Positions 1-6,561 of a stretch of 7,696 nt of DNA are shown in pieces. Positions within the stretch are counted from its first letter, which is position 1. Each line of letters starts with the position of its first letter. The position numbers were made by a program, and so were the translations under genes. Origin of the DNA: an uncultured Caulobacteraceae bacterium (lineage in GTDB: Bacteria; Pseudomonadota; Alphaproteobacteria; Caulobacterales; Caulobacteraceae). The notes under the pieces are model-generated. The model worked only from the letters and a program-made list of their open reading frames with translations, did no database searches and had not been told where the DNA came from. The stretch covers positions 1-7,696 of the forward strand of contig CAISGS010000569.1 in NCBI GenBank assembly GCA_903884915.1, in the 5' to 3' direction.

Positions 1-1173
1 CCCAATGTCTGGTCGACCCCGGCCTTTGATCCCGAGCTTGGCCTGATCTATCTGCCGACCGGTAATGCGACGCCCGACTATTGGGGATCGCACCGCTCGC
101 GGCTCAGCGAGCTCTATTCTTCCTCGGTGGTGGCGCTCGATGCGGTGACGGGCAAGGTGCGGTGGAGTTTCCAGACCGTGCACCATGATGTCTGGGACTA
201 TGATGTTCCCTCCCAGCCGATGCTGGTCGACTTCCCCATCGCGGGCGGCAGCGCTCCGGCGGTGGTGCAGATGACCAAGCGCGGCCAGATCTTTGTCCTC
301 GACCGGCGCGATGGAAAGCCCCTGTCTAAGGTGGCTGAAGTCAAGGTCCCGGGCGGGCCCCAGCCAGGTGAGTGGCTCTCGCCCACCCAGCCCTATTCGG
401 TCGATATGCCCACCGTTGGCGCGGGGCGTATAACCGAAAAGATGATGTGGGGCGCAACCCCGCTCGACCAACTCTATTGCCGGATTAGCTTTAAGAGCGT
501 GCGCTATGATGGCGACTTCACACCGCCAGGCGGCGAAAAGGCCTCGCTACAGTCCCCGGGCAATGGCGGCGGCATGAATTGGGGGTCTGGCGCCTATGAT
601 CCGCGTCGGGGTCTGTTGCTGATGACCGATGTCCGCATCCCTCAGACCGTTAGTCTCGTGCCCTCGAACGAGCCCAATATCCAGCTTAGCCGGGCCAAGG
701 ATCGTCCCGAGGCCAGCCTTAAGGGTGTTGCCTATAAGGCCAAAAACACCTGGATGGTCAGTCCCCTGTTCACGCCTTGCCTGCAACCGGCTCAGAGCAT
801 GATGACCGCCATCGATGTGAAGAGCCGCAAGATCGTCTGGCAGGTTCCCGTCGGCACCGCCGAGACGGCTGGGCCACTGGGCCTGTCGTCCCACATTCCC
901 CTGCCGATTGGCACCATGGGACTTGGCGGGGTGATCACCACGGCGGGCGGCGTGACCTTCCATGCCGCGACCATGGACCCCTATCTGCGGGCCTATGACA
1001 ATGAGACCGGCAAGGTGCTTTGGGCGGGCCGGTTGCCCGTCGGTGTCGGCGGCACGCCCTCCAGCTATGTCTCACCCAAGACCGGCAAACAATATGTCGT
1101 GGTCTCGGCTGGTGGCGCGCGCATGACGAGGGCCAAGGGCGACTATGTGATCGCCTATTCATTACCGAAGTAA
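1..1173 (+). CDS. gcd: Membrane-bound PQQ-dependent dehydrogenase, glucose/quinate/shikimate family (3' part; 5' end outside window)
   Basis: This is the C-terminal 390 residues of a quinoprotein dehydrogenase. In this family the enzyme sits on the periplasmic face of the inner membrane, oxidises glucose to gluconolactone (or quinate/shikimate), and passes electrons to ubiquinone. Frame 1 is open from base 1 to the TAA at 1171-1173. Aligned from memory with E. coli Gcd (about 796 aa), the fragment matches closely: 'LYLPTGNATPDYWG'-like start, 'TVHHDVWDYDVPSQP', 'GQIFVLDRRDGKP', 'MWGATPLDQLYCR', 'GGVTFHAATMDPYLRAYD' and 'GKQYVVVSAGG'. Fragment residues D66 and K93 are 27 apart, like the catalytic Asp466 and Lys493 of E. 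coli Gcd. The repeated Trp-containing blades fit a PQQ beta-propeller. The N-terminal membrane anchor lies upstream and cannot be seen. No frameshift is visible. Glucose versus quinate as substrate cannot be settled from this half; the symbol reflects the closest remembered homologue. The next gene follows after 54 bases and may be co-transcribed. Confidence 0.93.
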   Translation, partial: PNVWSTPAFDPELGLIYLPTGNATPDYWGSHRSRLSELYSSSVVALDAVTGKVRWSFQTVHHDVWDYDVPSQPMLVDFPIAGGSAPAVVQMTKRGQIFVLDRRDGKPLSKVAEVKVPGGPQPGEWLSPTQPYSVDMPTVGAGRITEKMMWGATPLDQLYCRISFKSVRYDGDFTPPGGEKASLQSPGNGGGMNWGSGAYDPRRGLLLMTDVRIPQTVSLVPSNEPNIQLSRAKDRPEASLKGVAYKAKNTWMVSPLFTPCLQPAQSMMTAIDVKSRKIVWQVPVGTAETAGPLGLSSHIPLPIGTMGLGGVITTAGGVTFHAATMDPYLRAYDNETGKVLWAGRLPVGVGGTPSSYVSPKTGKQYVVVSAGGARMTRAKGDYVIAYSLPK

Positions 1174-1227
1174 CTTGAGCCTTAGCGGGCTGGGCCGGGG
1201 GGCCTAACGGACGACAGGGAGTAAATC

Positions 1228-2391
1228 ATGTTTATCAGACTCATTGCTGTGATGGCCTTGGTGGCCTCTGCCGCTCAGGCCCAAACGTCACAGGGCGGCG
1301 GTGACGGAGGCCCTGTCTCTCAGATTACGGTCACTGGCGCGCGCAAGGGCGAAAAGCTACCGCCGCCTGCGGCGACCATCGATATGCAAACCGATGACAG
1401 CGCCATTGGCCAATTTGTCTCGGTCTTTCCGGATGGGGCCTTTCAAGCCAAGGTCAGCGGTCAGGTGACGTTGAACTGCGATGTCGACATCTATGGGCTG
1501 GCCGAATGGTGCGAGGTTCTGTCTGAGACCCCCGAGGGCAAGAATTTTGGCCGCGCGGCCATGACCCTGCGCCCGACCTTCAAGATTACGCCGGTCATGG
1601 GTCCCAAGGGCCCGATCCGCTCGATGATGCGCATCGCCATCAATTTCAAGGCGCCCAACCCCCAGTTTGATTCCATGCCCTCGTCAGGTTCGGCCATGCC
1701 CGGAGAGTGCGGCATGGGCGGAAAGCCCTGTCCGACCAGTTGGATCAAGAACAACCCCTTGCCCCGGCGCCTGATCACCATGCTGGACCACCCGGTCTGG
1801 GCTCAGGCCCCCAGCACGGCGGACTGGAACCAGACCTATCCTGCCGAGGCGGGTAATGCGGAGGGCTATGCGGTCGCCCACTGCCAAGTGGTCAAGTTTG
1901 GCGGCCTGTCGCGCTGTCAGATCACCAAGGAAACCCCCACCAAGCTTGGCTTTGGCAATGCCGCCCTCTTGCTGACCCGGAAGTTTCAGCTCACGCCAGA
2001 GCTGGCCAAGCCTCGGCGCGGTGAGGATGTCTGGGTCGATGTGCCAATCCGTTTTGCGCCGCCAAATCGCGGCGAAGAGCGCATGATCGACTCGCCCAAA
2101 TGGACCTATGGCTTTGATACCGAGCGAGCGCCTAAGGTCTTTCCACCTGAAGCGGTGGCCCAAGGGGTCTCCACAGGCCGAGGCGTCGTCCTTTGCCGGG
2201 TCACGGTCGGCGGTAGTTTGACCAACTGTCAGCCTCAGGCCGCAGAACCCGAGGGGCTAGGCTTTTCAGAAGCGGCCGCCCTCTTGGCCTCGACCATGAA
2301 GATGAACCCCTGGTCCTCCGACGGTGCGCCGGTCGACGGCGCCTCGGTGCAGATCGCCATCCGCCTTGGGCTGAAAAAGCCTCAGAACTAG
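1228..2391 (+). CDS. Exported protein with three TonB-C-terminal-domain-like repeats
   Basis: This 387-residue protein begins with a clear signal peptide: Lys/Arg-poor start MFIR, a hydrophobic core, and an AQA|Q cleavage site after residue 18. The mature protein should therefore be periplasmic or surface-exposed. Residues 33-39 read ITVTGAR, like the TonB box of outer-membrane receptors. Three divergent repeats follow, at about 66-140, 203-276 and 304-380. Each begins (F/Y)P, then has C-x10-C, G-(F/L)(G/S)-x-AA, a Phe/Met-x-(L/I/M)-(T/N)-P turn and a final beta strand. This layout resembles the TonB C-terminal fold. The Cys pairs are 84/95, 219/230 and 323/334; a further pair (161, 168) sits in the linker between repeats 1 and 2. 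There is no TonB-style uncleaved N-terminal anchor and no long proline-rich spanner, so it is unlikely to be a working energy transducer. The start is supported by AGGGAG at 1216-1221, six bases before ATG. The function is unknown. The fold call is inference from pattern, while the reading frame and export are more secure. Confidence 0.82.
   Translation: MFIRLIAVMALVASAAQAQTSQGGGDGGPVSQITVTGARKGEKLPPPAATIDMQTDDSAIGQFVSVFPDGAFQAKVSGQVTLNCDVDIYGLAEWCEVLSETPEGKNFGRAAMTLRPTFKITPVMGPKGPIRSMMRIAINFKAPNPQFDSMPSSGSAMPGECGMGGKPCPTSWIKNNPLPRRLITMLDHPVWAQAPSTADWNQTYPAEAGNAEGYAVAHCQVVKFGGLSRCQITKETPTKLGFGNAALLLTRKFQLTPELAKPRRGEDVWVDVPIRFAPPNRGEERMIDSPKWTYGFDTERAPKVFPPEAVAQGVSTGRGVVLCRVTVGGSLTNCQPQAAEPEGLGFSEAAALLASTMKMNPWSSDGAPVDGASVQIAIRLGLKKPQN
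1423..2367 (+). repeat. Three protein-level tandem repeats with C-x10-C (coding repeat)
   Basis: Within the exported protein, the segments encoded at about 1423-1647, 1834-2055 and 2137-2367 can be aligned by eye. The shared pattern is an aromatic-Pro start, a strand ending in Cys, a G(L/S) turn, a second Cys exactly 11 positions after the first, a P-x(2)-(L/N)-(G/F) stretch leading to a small-residue helix (AA), and a closing strand ending in I-(N/R)-(F/L). The DNA itself is not obviously repeated, so the duplications are old and diverged. Repeats 1 and 2 are separated by about 60 residues, repeats 2 and 3 by about 27. Confidence 0.65.
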
Positions 2392-2402
2392 GGGGTCGCG
2401 CC

Positions 2403-3854
2403 TCAGGCCCGATAGGCAGGCGGTGGGGTGAAGCCGAAGCCCATGGCTTCGAGCCTCTGGGCCAGACCAATGGTGCGAAGGTCGCTATAGGCTGGGCCAA
2501 TGATCTGTAGCCCGACCGGCAGCCCATCGGTGGCCAACCCCGCCGGGAAGACGGTGGCGGGCAGATAGGCGACACCGGCCAGTCCGGCCCAGAAGGTCTG
2601 GTTGAAATAGGGCAGGGCCTTTCCGTCAATATCAATCACGCGCGACCCCTCGCGGCCATGGTCGTGCGGGAAGGCGGTGACCGGCATGACGGGGGTGATC
2701 AGGAAATCCACCTCGCCAAAATAGCGATGCCACGCCCAGCGGATCTTGTTTCTCGACTCATTGAGCCGCGACCAATCGCGCAGGCTCAGGGTCTGCCAGC
2801 GCAGTTGTTTCGCCAGCGGGCTTTGATCGTCCGGCGATAGGGTGGCGAGCCGGCTCTGGGCCCGCTTGACATCCTCATCAGACGACCGCGCGGCCATGGC
2901 CGAGGATAGGAGGCCGTTGAAGGTCTCGTAGCTGTGGGCCGCTGAGAAGTCTGGCCGTGAGTGCTCATCAATCTTGGCCCCGGCCCGGCCTAGGGCATCG
3001 GCGACGGCCTGCAGCCTTGCCCCCACCGCCGCCGAGGTTGGGCAGATCGGGTCAGAGGCCCAGATGCCGATGGTCAGGTCCGATAGGGGGCCGTCCAAGC
3101 CGGGCAGTTGGTCGCTAAAGCCGCGCCAATCGGCATCGTCGTCCCCCGCCACCAACATCATGGCCAGTTCCAGATCGTCGGCGGACCGGGCCAGCGGTCC
3201 GACCACAGAGATATCGGAGGGCGACACGCTGTCATCCAGCGAGTGGCCCCGAGGCGGTACCAGATTCCACGTGCCCTTATGGCCAAAGACGCCGCAAAAA
3301 TGGGCCGGATTGCGGATCGAGCCGCCAATATCGCTGCCCATCTCAAGGCTGGTGAGACCTGCCGCTAGGGCGGCGGCTGACCCGCCAGAAGAGCCTCCCG
3401 GCGTCCGGGTCAGGTCCCACGGATTGTTCGTCGTGCCGTAAATGTCGTTATAGCTCTGAAAATCCGCCAGCCGGATCGGCACATTGGTCTTGCCGAAGAT
3501 ATTGGCTCCCGCCGCCTGCAGGCGCGAAATGGCCACCGCCGTGCGCTGGGTGACATTGTCCTTCATGGCCGGAATGCCATAGGTGGTTGGCGATCCGGGC
3601 AGTTGGTAGCTCTCCTTGATGGTCATGGGCACGCCATGAAGGGGGCCAAGCTCGTCCCCCGCCGCCCGCGCCGCGTCCGCCGCATCGGCTCTGGCCCGCG
3701 CACCCTCGCGGTCCTGATAGATCACCGCATTGAGCGGGCCATTATGCTGGTCAACCCGATCGAGGAAATGTTCCAGCGCCGCACGGGCTGTGATCTCACC
3801 GCTGCGAATGGCGGCGGCAATGGCGGTGGCAGAGCGAAAATGAAGTGGGGTCAT
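2403..3854 (-). CDS. Amidase (amidase-signature family hydrolase)
   Basis: This 483-residue protein hydrolyses a carboxamide or related amide bond in the cytoplasm; the substrate is not determinable here. The amidase-signature core is complete. Lys80 is in 'GVPMTIKE', Ser155 in the Gly/Ser-rich 'PGGSSGGSAAALAAG', and Ser179 in 'GSDIGGSIRNPAHFCGVFGHKGT'. The 24-residue distance between the two Ser matches FAAH (217/241) and malonamidase E2 (131/155), so Lys80-Ser155-Ser179 should be the catalytic triad, with Ser179 the nucleophile. The C-terminal 'PATVFPAGLATDGLPVGLQIIGP' block is also typical. The usual 'GHKPT' reads 'GHKGT' here, a mild variant. Length is normal. There is no signal peptide, no GatCAB partner gene nearby, and the sequence looks like a stand-alone amidase rather than GatA. 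On the minus strand an AAGAGGG motif (plus 3863-3869) lies eight bases before the ATG at 3854-3852. It converges on the exported-protein gene with an 11-base gap and diverges from the reductase gene. Confidence 0.93.
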   Translation of the reverse strand: MTPLHFRSATAIAAAIRSGEITARAALEHFLDRVDQHNGPLNAVIYQDREGARARADAADAARAAGDELGPLHGVPMTIKESYQLPGSPTTYGIPAMKDNVTQRTAVAISRLQAAGANIFGKTNVPIRLADFQSYNDIYGTTNNPWDLTRTPGGSSGGSAAALAAGLTSLEMGSDIGGSIRNPAHFCGVFGHKGTWNLVPPRGHSLDDSVSPSDISVVGPLARSADDLELAMMLVAGDDDADWRGFSDQLPGLDGPLSDLTIGIWASDPICPTSAAVGARLQAVADALGRAGAKIDEHSRPDFSAAHSYETFNGLLSSAMAARSSDEDVKRAQSRLATLSPDDQSPLAKQLRWQTLSLRDWSRLNESRNKIRWAWHRYFGEVDFLITPVMPVTAFPHDHGREGSRVIDIDGKALPYFNQTFWAGLAGVAYLPATVFPAGLATDGLPVGLQIIGPAYSDLRTIGLAQRLEAMGFGFTPPPAYRA

Positions 3855-4011
3855 GGGGCTTACCCTCTTGCTTGGCGGTCCCGACGGGGACGTGATGGTG
3901 AAAGCCTATTATGCCTCTGGTCGGGATGCTAGGCGCCAGATCCAAGGCGGCGCCGATTGCCAGCCGACGCGTGCAGCGCTAGCCTAGGGGTCAACCTAGT
4001 GGGAGGCGGCC
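3855..4011. promoter_or_regulatory. Divergent intergenic region between amidase and reductase genes
   Basis: These 157 bases lie between two divergent starts, so promoters for both genes should be here. Two ribosome binding sites are clear: AAGAGGG for the amidase (minus strand, plus 3863-3869) and GGGAGG at 4001-4006 for the reductase. A short inverted repeat, CTAGG at 3984-3988 and CCTAG at 3995-3999 with a 6-base spacer, sits just before the reductase ribosome site and could be an operator. A weak candidate promoter for the reductase is TTGCCA (3957-3962) with TAGCCT (3980-3985), spacing 17. For the amidase, the AT-rich CATAAT on the minus strand (within plus 3907-3915) is a possible -10, but I see no good -35. 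Only the location and the ribosome sites are well supported. Confidence 0.4.
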
Positions 4012-5049
4012 ATGAACCGATTTTGGACCCTGTCGGGCAAGCCGGTGGGCGCTTGGCCAGAGGCTGAAACCTTTGTGCTGCAAGAGGCCCCGATCCCTTC
4101 TCCCGGCCCAGGCCAAGCCCTGACCCGCACGCTCTACATCTCTCTGGATCCCTATCAGTGGGGCTATAAGCGGCGCGGTGTCGACCGTCCCGGTATCGCC
4201 TGCCACGCCCGCACCGTCTCGCAGGTGATCGAGAGCCGGATGGAGGGCTTTGCCGCAGGCGATCTGGTGTTCAACACCAATGGCTGGGCCGACTATGGCC
4301 TGATGGGCGAGGGCGTTCCGCGTCCCGGCTATATGGTCCCGCGCAGGCTTGATCCGGCGCGGGCACGTATTTCTCAGGCGGTCGGTGTGCTGGGCATGCT
4401 GGGCTTAACCGCTTATGCGGGCCTGATCTTGATGGCCGCGCCAAGGGCCGGTGAAACGGTGGTGATTTCTGCAGCTTCGGGCGGCGTCGGTCAGATCGCG
4501 GGCCAGTTGGCCAAGCTGCGCGGCGCGCGCGTGGTCGGCATTGCGGGCAAGGCGGCCAAGTGCCGCTTTGTCACCGAAGAGCTAGGATTTGATGCCTGTG
4601 TCTCTCACCTCAGCCCCACCCTTGCCGAGGACTTGGCCAAGGCCTGCCCGGGCGGGATCGATGTCTATTTCGAAAATGTCGGCGGCGGCGTCTTTGACGC
4701 GGTGCTGCCCCTGTTCAATCACGGCGCACGGATGACCATCTGCGGCCTGATCGCCCACTATGGCGATGAGGACAATAGCGATGCCAGGGCCACCCTGATG
4801 GCGCGCGGCGACGCGATCTTTAAGGCCAGAGGCGTCAAGGTCGGGGACCTGTTTGTCGGAGATTTCGTCGCAGGCCACCACGACCAGTTCCTAGATGAGG
4901 TCGCCCCCCTCGTCGCGTCGGGCCAGCTCAAATATCGCGAAGATATCCGCCAAGGCCTTGAGGCTGTCCCCAGCGCCTTCGCAGAAATGCTCAGGGGCGA
5001 CAATTTCGGCAAGATGCTGGTCCAGATCGCGCCGGACCCGACGGTTTAG
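4012..5049 (+). CDS. NADP-dependent zinc-free medium-chain oxidoreductase (CurA/leukotriene B4 dehydrogenase-like)
   Basis: This 345-residue cytoplasmic enzyme belongs to the zinc-independent medium-chain dehydrogenase/reductase group that includes E. coli CurA (YncB) and mammalian prostaglandin reductase. Members reduce the C=C bond of alpha,beta-unsaturated ketones and aldehydes with NADPH. The N-terminal catalytic domain has 'SLDPYQWG' (residues 44-51), where family members read 'SxDPYMRGRM'. 'LGMLGLTAYAGL' (127-138) leads into the nucleotide fold. The Rossmann motif is 'AASGGVGQIAGQLAK' (154-168), followed by 'VVGIAGKAAKCRFVTEELGFDA' with Lys183 placed to bind the NADPH 2'-phosphate. 'GIDVYFENVGG' (about 216-226) is another family hallmark. 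No structural-zinc Cys cluster is present. Length equals the family norm. GGGAGG at 4001-4006 supports the ATG. The true substrate is unknown; detoxification of reactive enones is the usual suggestion. It starts divergently from the amidase and is followed by a 96-base gap before the permease gene. Confidence 0.92.
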   Translation: MNRFWTLSGKPVGAWPEAETFVLQEAPIPSPGPGQALTRTLYISLDPYQWGYKRRGVDRPGIACHARTVSQVIESRMEGFAAGDLVFNTNGWADYGLMGEGVPRPGYMVPRRLDPARARISQAVGVLGMLGLTAYAGLILMAAPRAGETVVISAASGGVGQIAGQLAKLRGARVVGIAGKAAKCRFVTEELGFDACVSHLSPTLAEDLAKACPGGIDVYFENVGGGVFDAVLPLFNHGARMTICGLIAHYGDEDNSDARATLMARGDAIFKARGVKVGDLFVGDFVAGHHDQFLDEVAPLVASGQLKYREDIRQGLEAVPSAFAEMLRGDNFGKMLVQIAPDPTV

Positions 5050-5105
5050 GGGCAGGCCCTTGCCGTCGCCGCCCTGTGGCGCGGGTCCACTTAACCCGAC
5101 CGGCG

Positions 5106-5136
5106 GCTTGGCCTTTCATTTACAAGTCGGCCAAGC
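5106..5136. promoter_or_regulatory. 8-bp perfect inverted repeat upstream of the permease gene
   Basis: GCTTGGCC at 5106-5113 and GGCCAAGC at 5129-5136 are exact reverse complements separated by 15 bases of AT-richer DNA. The right arm ends nine bases before the first permease ATG at 5146. As RNA this would be a stem-loop; there is no T-run after it, so a standard intrinsic terminator for the upstream reductase gene is unlikely. It could be a dimeric repressor site or a leader hairpin that covers the ribosome region. The pattern is seen directly; the role is a guess. Confidence 0.4.
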
Positions 5137-5145
5137 GAACGTTAG

Positions 5146-6561
5146 ATGGACTTCAAGTTGACGCCGGGGGGCAAGATGTCTGAGGAAAATCGGGTTGGGT
5201 CAGTATCGCCCGCCGCTAGCAACGAGCTCAGCCGGAGCCTGAAATCTCGCCACGTCTCGATGATTACCTTTGGCGGTATCATTGGCGCGGGTCTGTTTGT
5301 CGGTTCATCCACCGCCATCAGCACCATCGGTCCTGCCGCCGTGATCAGCTATGCCTTGGCGGGACTTCTGGTCTTGCTGGTCATGAGGATGATCGCTGAG
5401 ATGGCGATGGCCTCGTCTGGCGTTCAGACCTTTCCAGACTTTGCCCGGGTCGGGATTGGCGATTGGGCAGGCTATCTGGTCGGTTGGCTCTATTGGTATT
5501 TTTGGGTTGTGGTCATTGCCGTTGAGGCCATTGCCGGGGCCAAGATCATCCACGGCTGGTTCCCCCAGTTCGAAATTTGGCAGATCGGCGTCAGCCTGAT
5601 GGCCATCTTGACGGCGGTCAATCTGATGTCCGCCAAATCCTATGGCGAGTTTGAGTTTTGGTTCGCTTCGACCAAGGTCGTAGCGATCATCGTCTTCATC
5701 CTTGTGGCGGCGGCCTATGCCACAGGCGTCACCTCTCCGACAGGTCCGACCTTTGCGAATCTGACGGCCCATGGCGGCTTTGCGCCCGCCGGTATTGCGG
5801 TGATTTTCTCGGGGATCGCGACGACCATCTTCGCGCTGTGCGGTGCCGAGATCGCCACCTTGGCGGCGGCCGAATCAGAGGCGGGGGCCAAGACCATTGC
5901 CGGCATGACCCTGTCTGTGTCGGTTCGGATCCTCGTCTTTTTCGTCCTCTCTATTTTGATGATTGTTTCGGTGGTGCCTTGGAATGAAATTGAAGTGGGC
6001 GCCTCACCCTTTGCCCATGCGTGGCGCCAGATGGGCTATCCGGCCGCCGACCTCATTATGAATGGCATTGTTCTGGTGGCGGTTTTGTCCTGCCTCAACT
6101 CGGGCATCTACATCACATCGCGGGCCATGTTTGGGTTGGCGAAAAATGGCGATGCACCGCAGGCCTGCGTGACCTTGAGCCGGTCAAAGGTCCCGGCTCG
6201 GGCTATTCTCATCGCCAGCCTTTTTAGCTATGGCGCGCTGGCCGCTGCCGTCATTTCTCCCGATAAGGTGTTCAACTTCTTGGTCACCTCGTCGGGCGCG
6301 ATCATGCTGTTCATCTATATCCTGATTGCGGTGGCCCAACTTCGTCTGCGTAAGAAGCTCGAGGCTGAAGACCCGTCCAAGCTGCAGATCAAGATGTGGC
6401 TCTATCCCTATGGCACCTGGGCGGCCATCGCGGGCATGGTCGCGGTTCTGGTCATGATGGGTCTCTCTGAAAACCATTCCATGGAGCTGTGGGCGAGCGT
6501 GATCGTCGCGTCCGTCCTTTGGGTCAGCTACTTGGTCAAGTCCCGCTTGCGGCCCAGATGA
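5146..6561 (+). CDS. gabP: GABA/amino-acid permease, GabP-type (APC superfamily, AAT family)
   Basis: This 471-residue inner-membrane proton symporter should import GABA or a related amino acid. It lines up along nearly all its length with E. coli GabP as I remember it: 'LKSRHVSMITFGGIIGAGLFVGSS' (32-55), 'MRMIAEMA' (80-87), 'WAGYLVGWLYWYFWVVVI' (107-124), 'KSYGEFEFWFASTKV' (164-178), 'GAEIATLAAAES' (233-244), 'PWN' (278-280), 'SCLNSGIYITSRAMFGLAKNGDAP' (315-338) and 'FNFLVTSSGAIMLFIYILIAVAQLRLRK' (376-403). About twelve hydrophobic segments are evident. The glycine-rich first helix and the GAE motif are the substrate-binding signatures of the APC fold. The start is uncertain: the ATG at 5146 has only a weak ribosome site, whereas an in-frame ATG at 5176 (461 residues) follows a G-run at 5166-5171. 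Specificity among GABA, beta-alanine, proline or other amino acids cannot be fixed from sequence, but the aminotransferase gene next door favours an omega-amino acid. Confidence 0.9.
   Translation: MDFKLTPGGKMSEENRVGSVSPAASNELSRSLKSRHVSMITFGGIIGAGLFVGSSTAISTIGPAAVISYALAGLLVLLVMRMIAEMAMASSGVQTFPDFARVGIGDWAGYLVGWLYWYFWVVVIAVEAIAGAKIIHGWFPQFEIWQIGVSLMAILTAVNLMSAKSYGEFEFWFASTKVVAIIVFILVAAAYATGVTSPTGPTFANLTAHGGFAPAGIAVIFSGIATTIFALCGAEIATLAAAESEAGAKTIAGMTLSVSVRILVFFVLSILMIVSVVPWNEIEVGASPFAHAWRQMGYPAADLIMNGIVLVAVLSCLNSGIYITSRAMFGLAKNGDAPQACVTLSRSKVPARAILIASLFSYGALAAAVISPDKVFNFLVTSSGAIMLFIYILIAVAQLRLRKKLEAEDPSKLQIKMWLYPYGTWAAIAGMVAVLVMMGLSENHSMELWASVIVASVLWVSYLVKSRLRPR

Noticed and set aside
547..963. 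Long open frame antisense to the PQQ dehydrogenase gene
   Set aside because: It lies wholly opposite a gene with strong family similarity; its translation is low-complexity (His/Gly/Arg-rich) and matches no family I know. G+C-rich DNA often gives such antisense frames.
1684..2163. 159-codon open frame antisense to the exported protein
   Set aside because: The sense frame has a signal peptide, a good ribosome site and internal repeats, while the antisense product shows no motif or ribosome site.
2364..2383. Possible terminator hairpin (GGGCT/AGCCT arms) at the end of the exported-protein gene
   Set aside because: The stem is only about 5 bp including a G-T pair, lies inside the coding sequence, and has no T-run after it.
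1228..2391. Calling the exported protein a true TonB energy transducer
   Set aside because: It has a cleavable signal peptide rather than a retained anchor, no long Pro/Lys-rich spanner, and three repeats instead of one terminal domain; no ExbB/ExbD genes are adjacent.
2201..2635. Minus-strand open frame spanning the convergent junction
   Set aside because: It overlaps the end of the real amidase frame and the exported-protein gene, and its Pro/Arg/Ser-rich translation looks like a shifted reading of the amidase.
2974..3441. Plus-strand open frame within the amidase gene
   Set aside because: It is opposite the catalytic core of a clearly recognised amidase, with a low-complexity translation and no ribosome site.
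1..5049. Idea that the Gcd-like and CurA-like genes echo the E. coli region where curA (yncB) is near the PQQ receptor gene pqqU (yncD)
   Set aside because: No TonB-dependent receptor is present in this window, and the two genes are separated by unrelated genes in differing orientation, so the similarity is probably coincidence.
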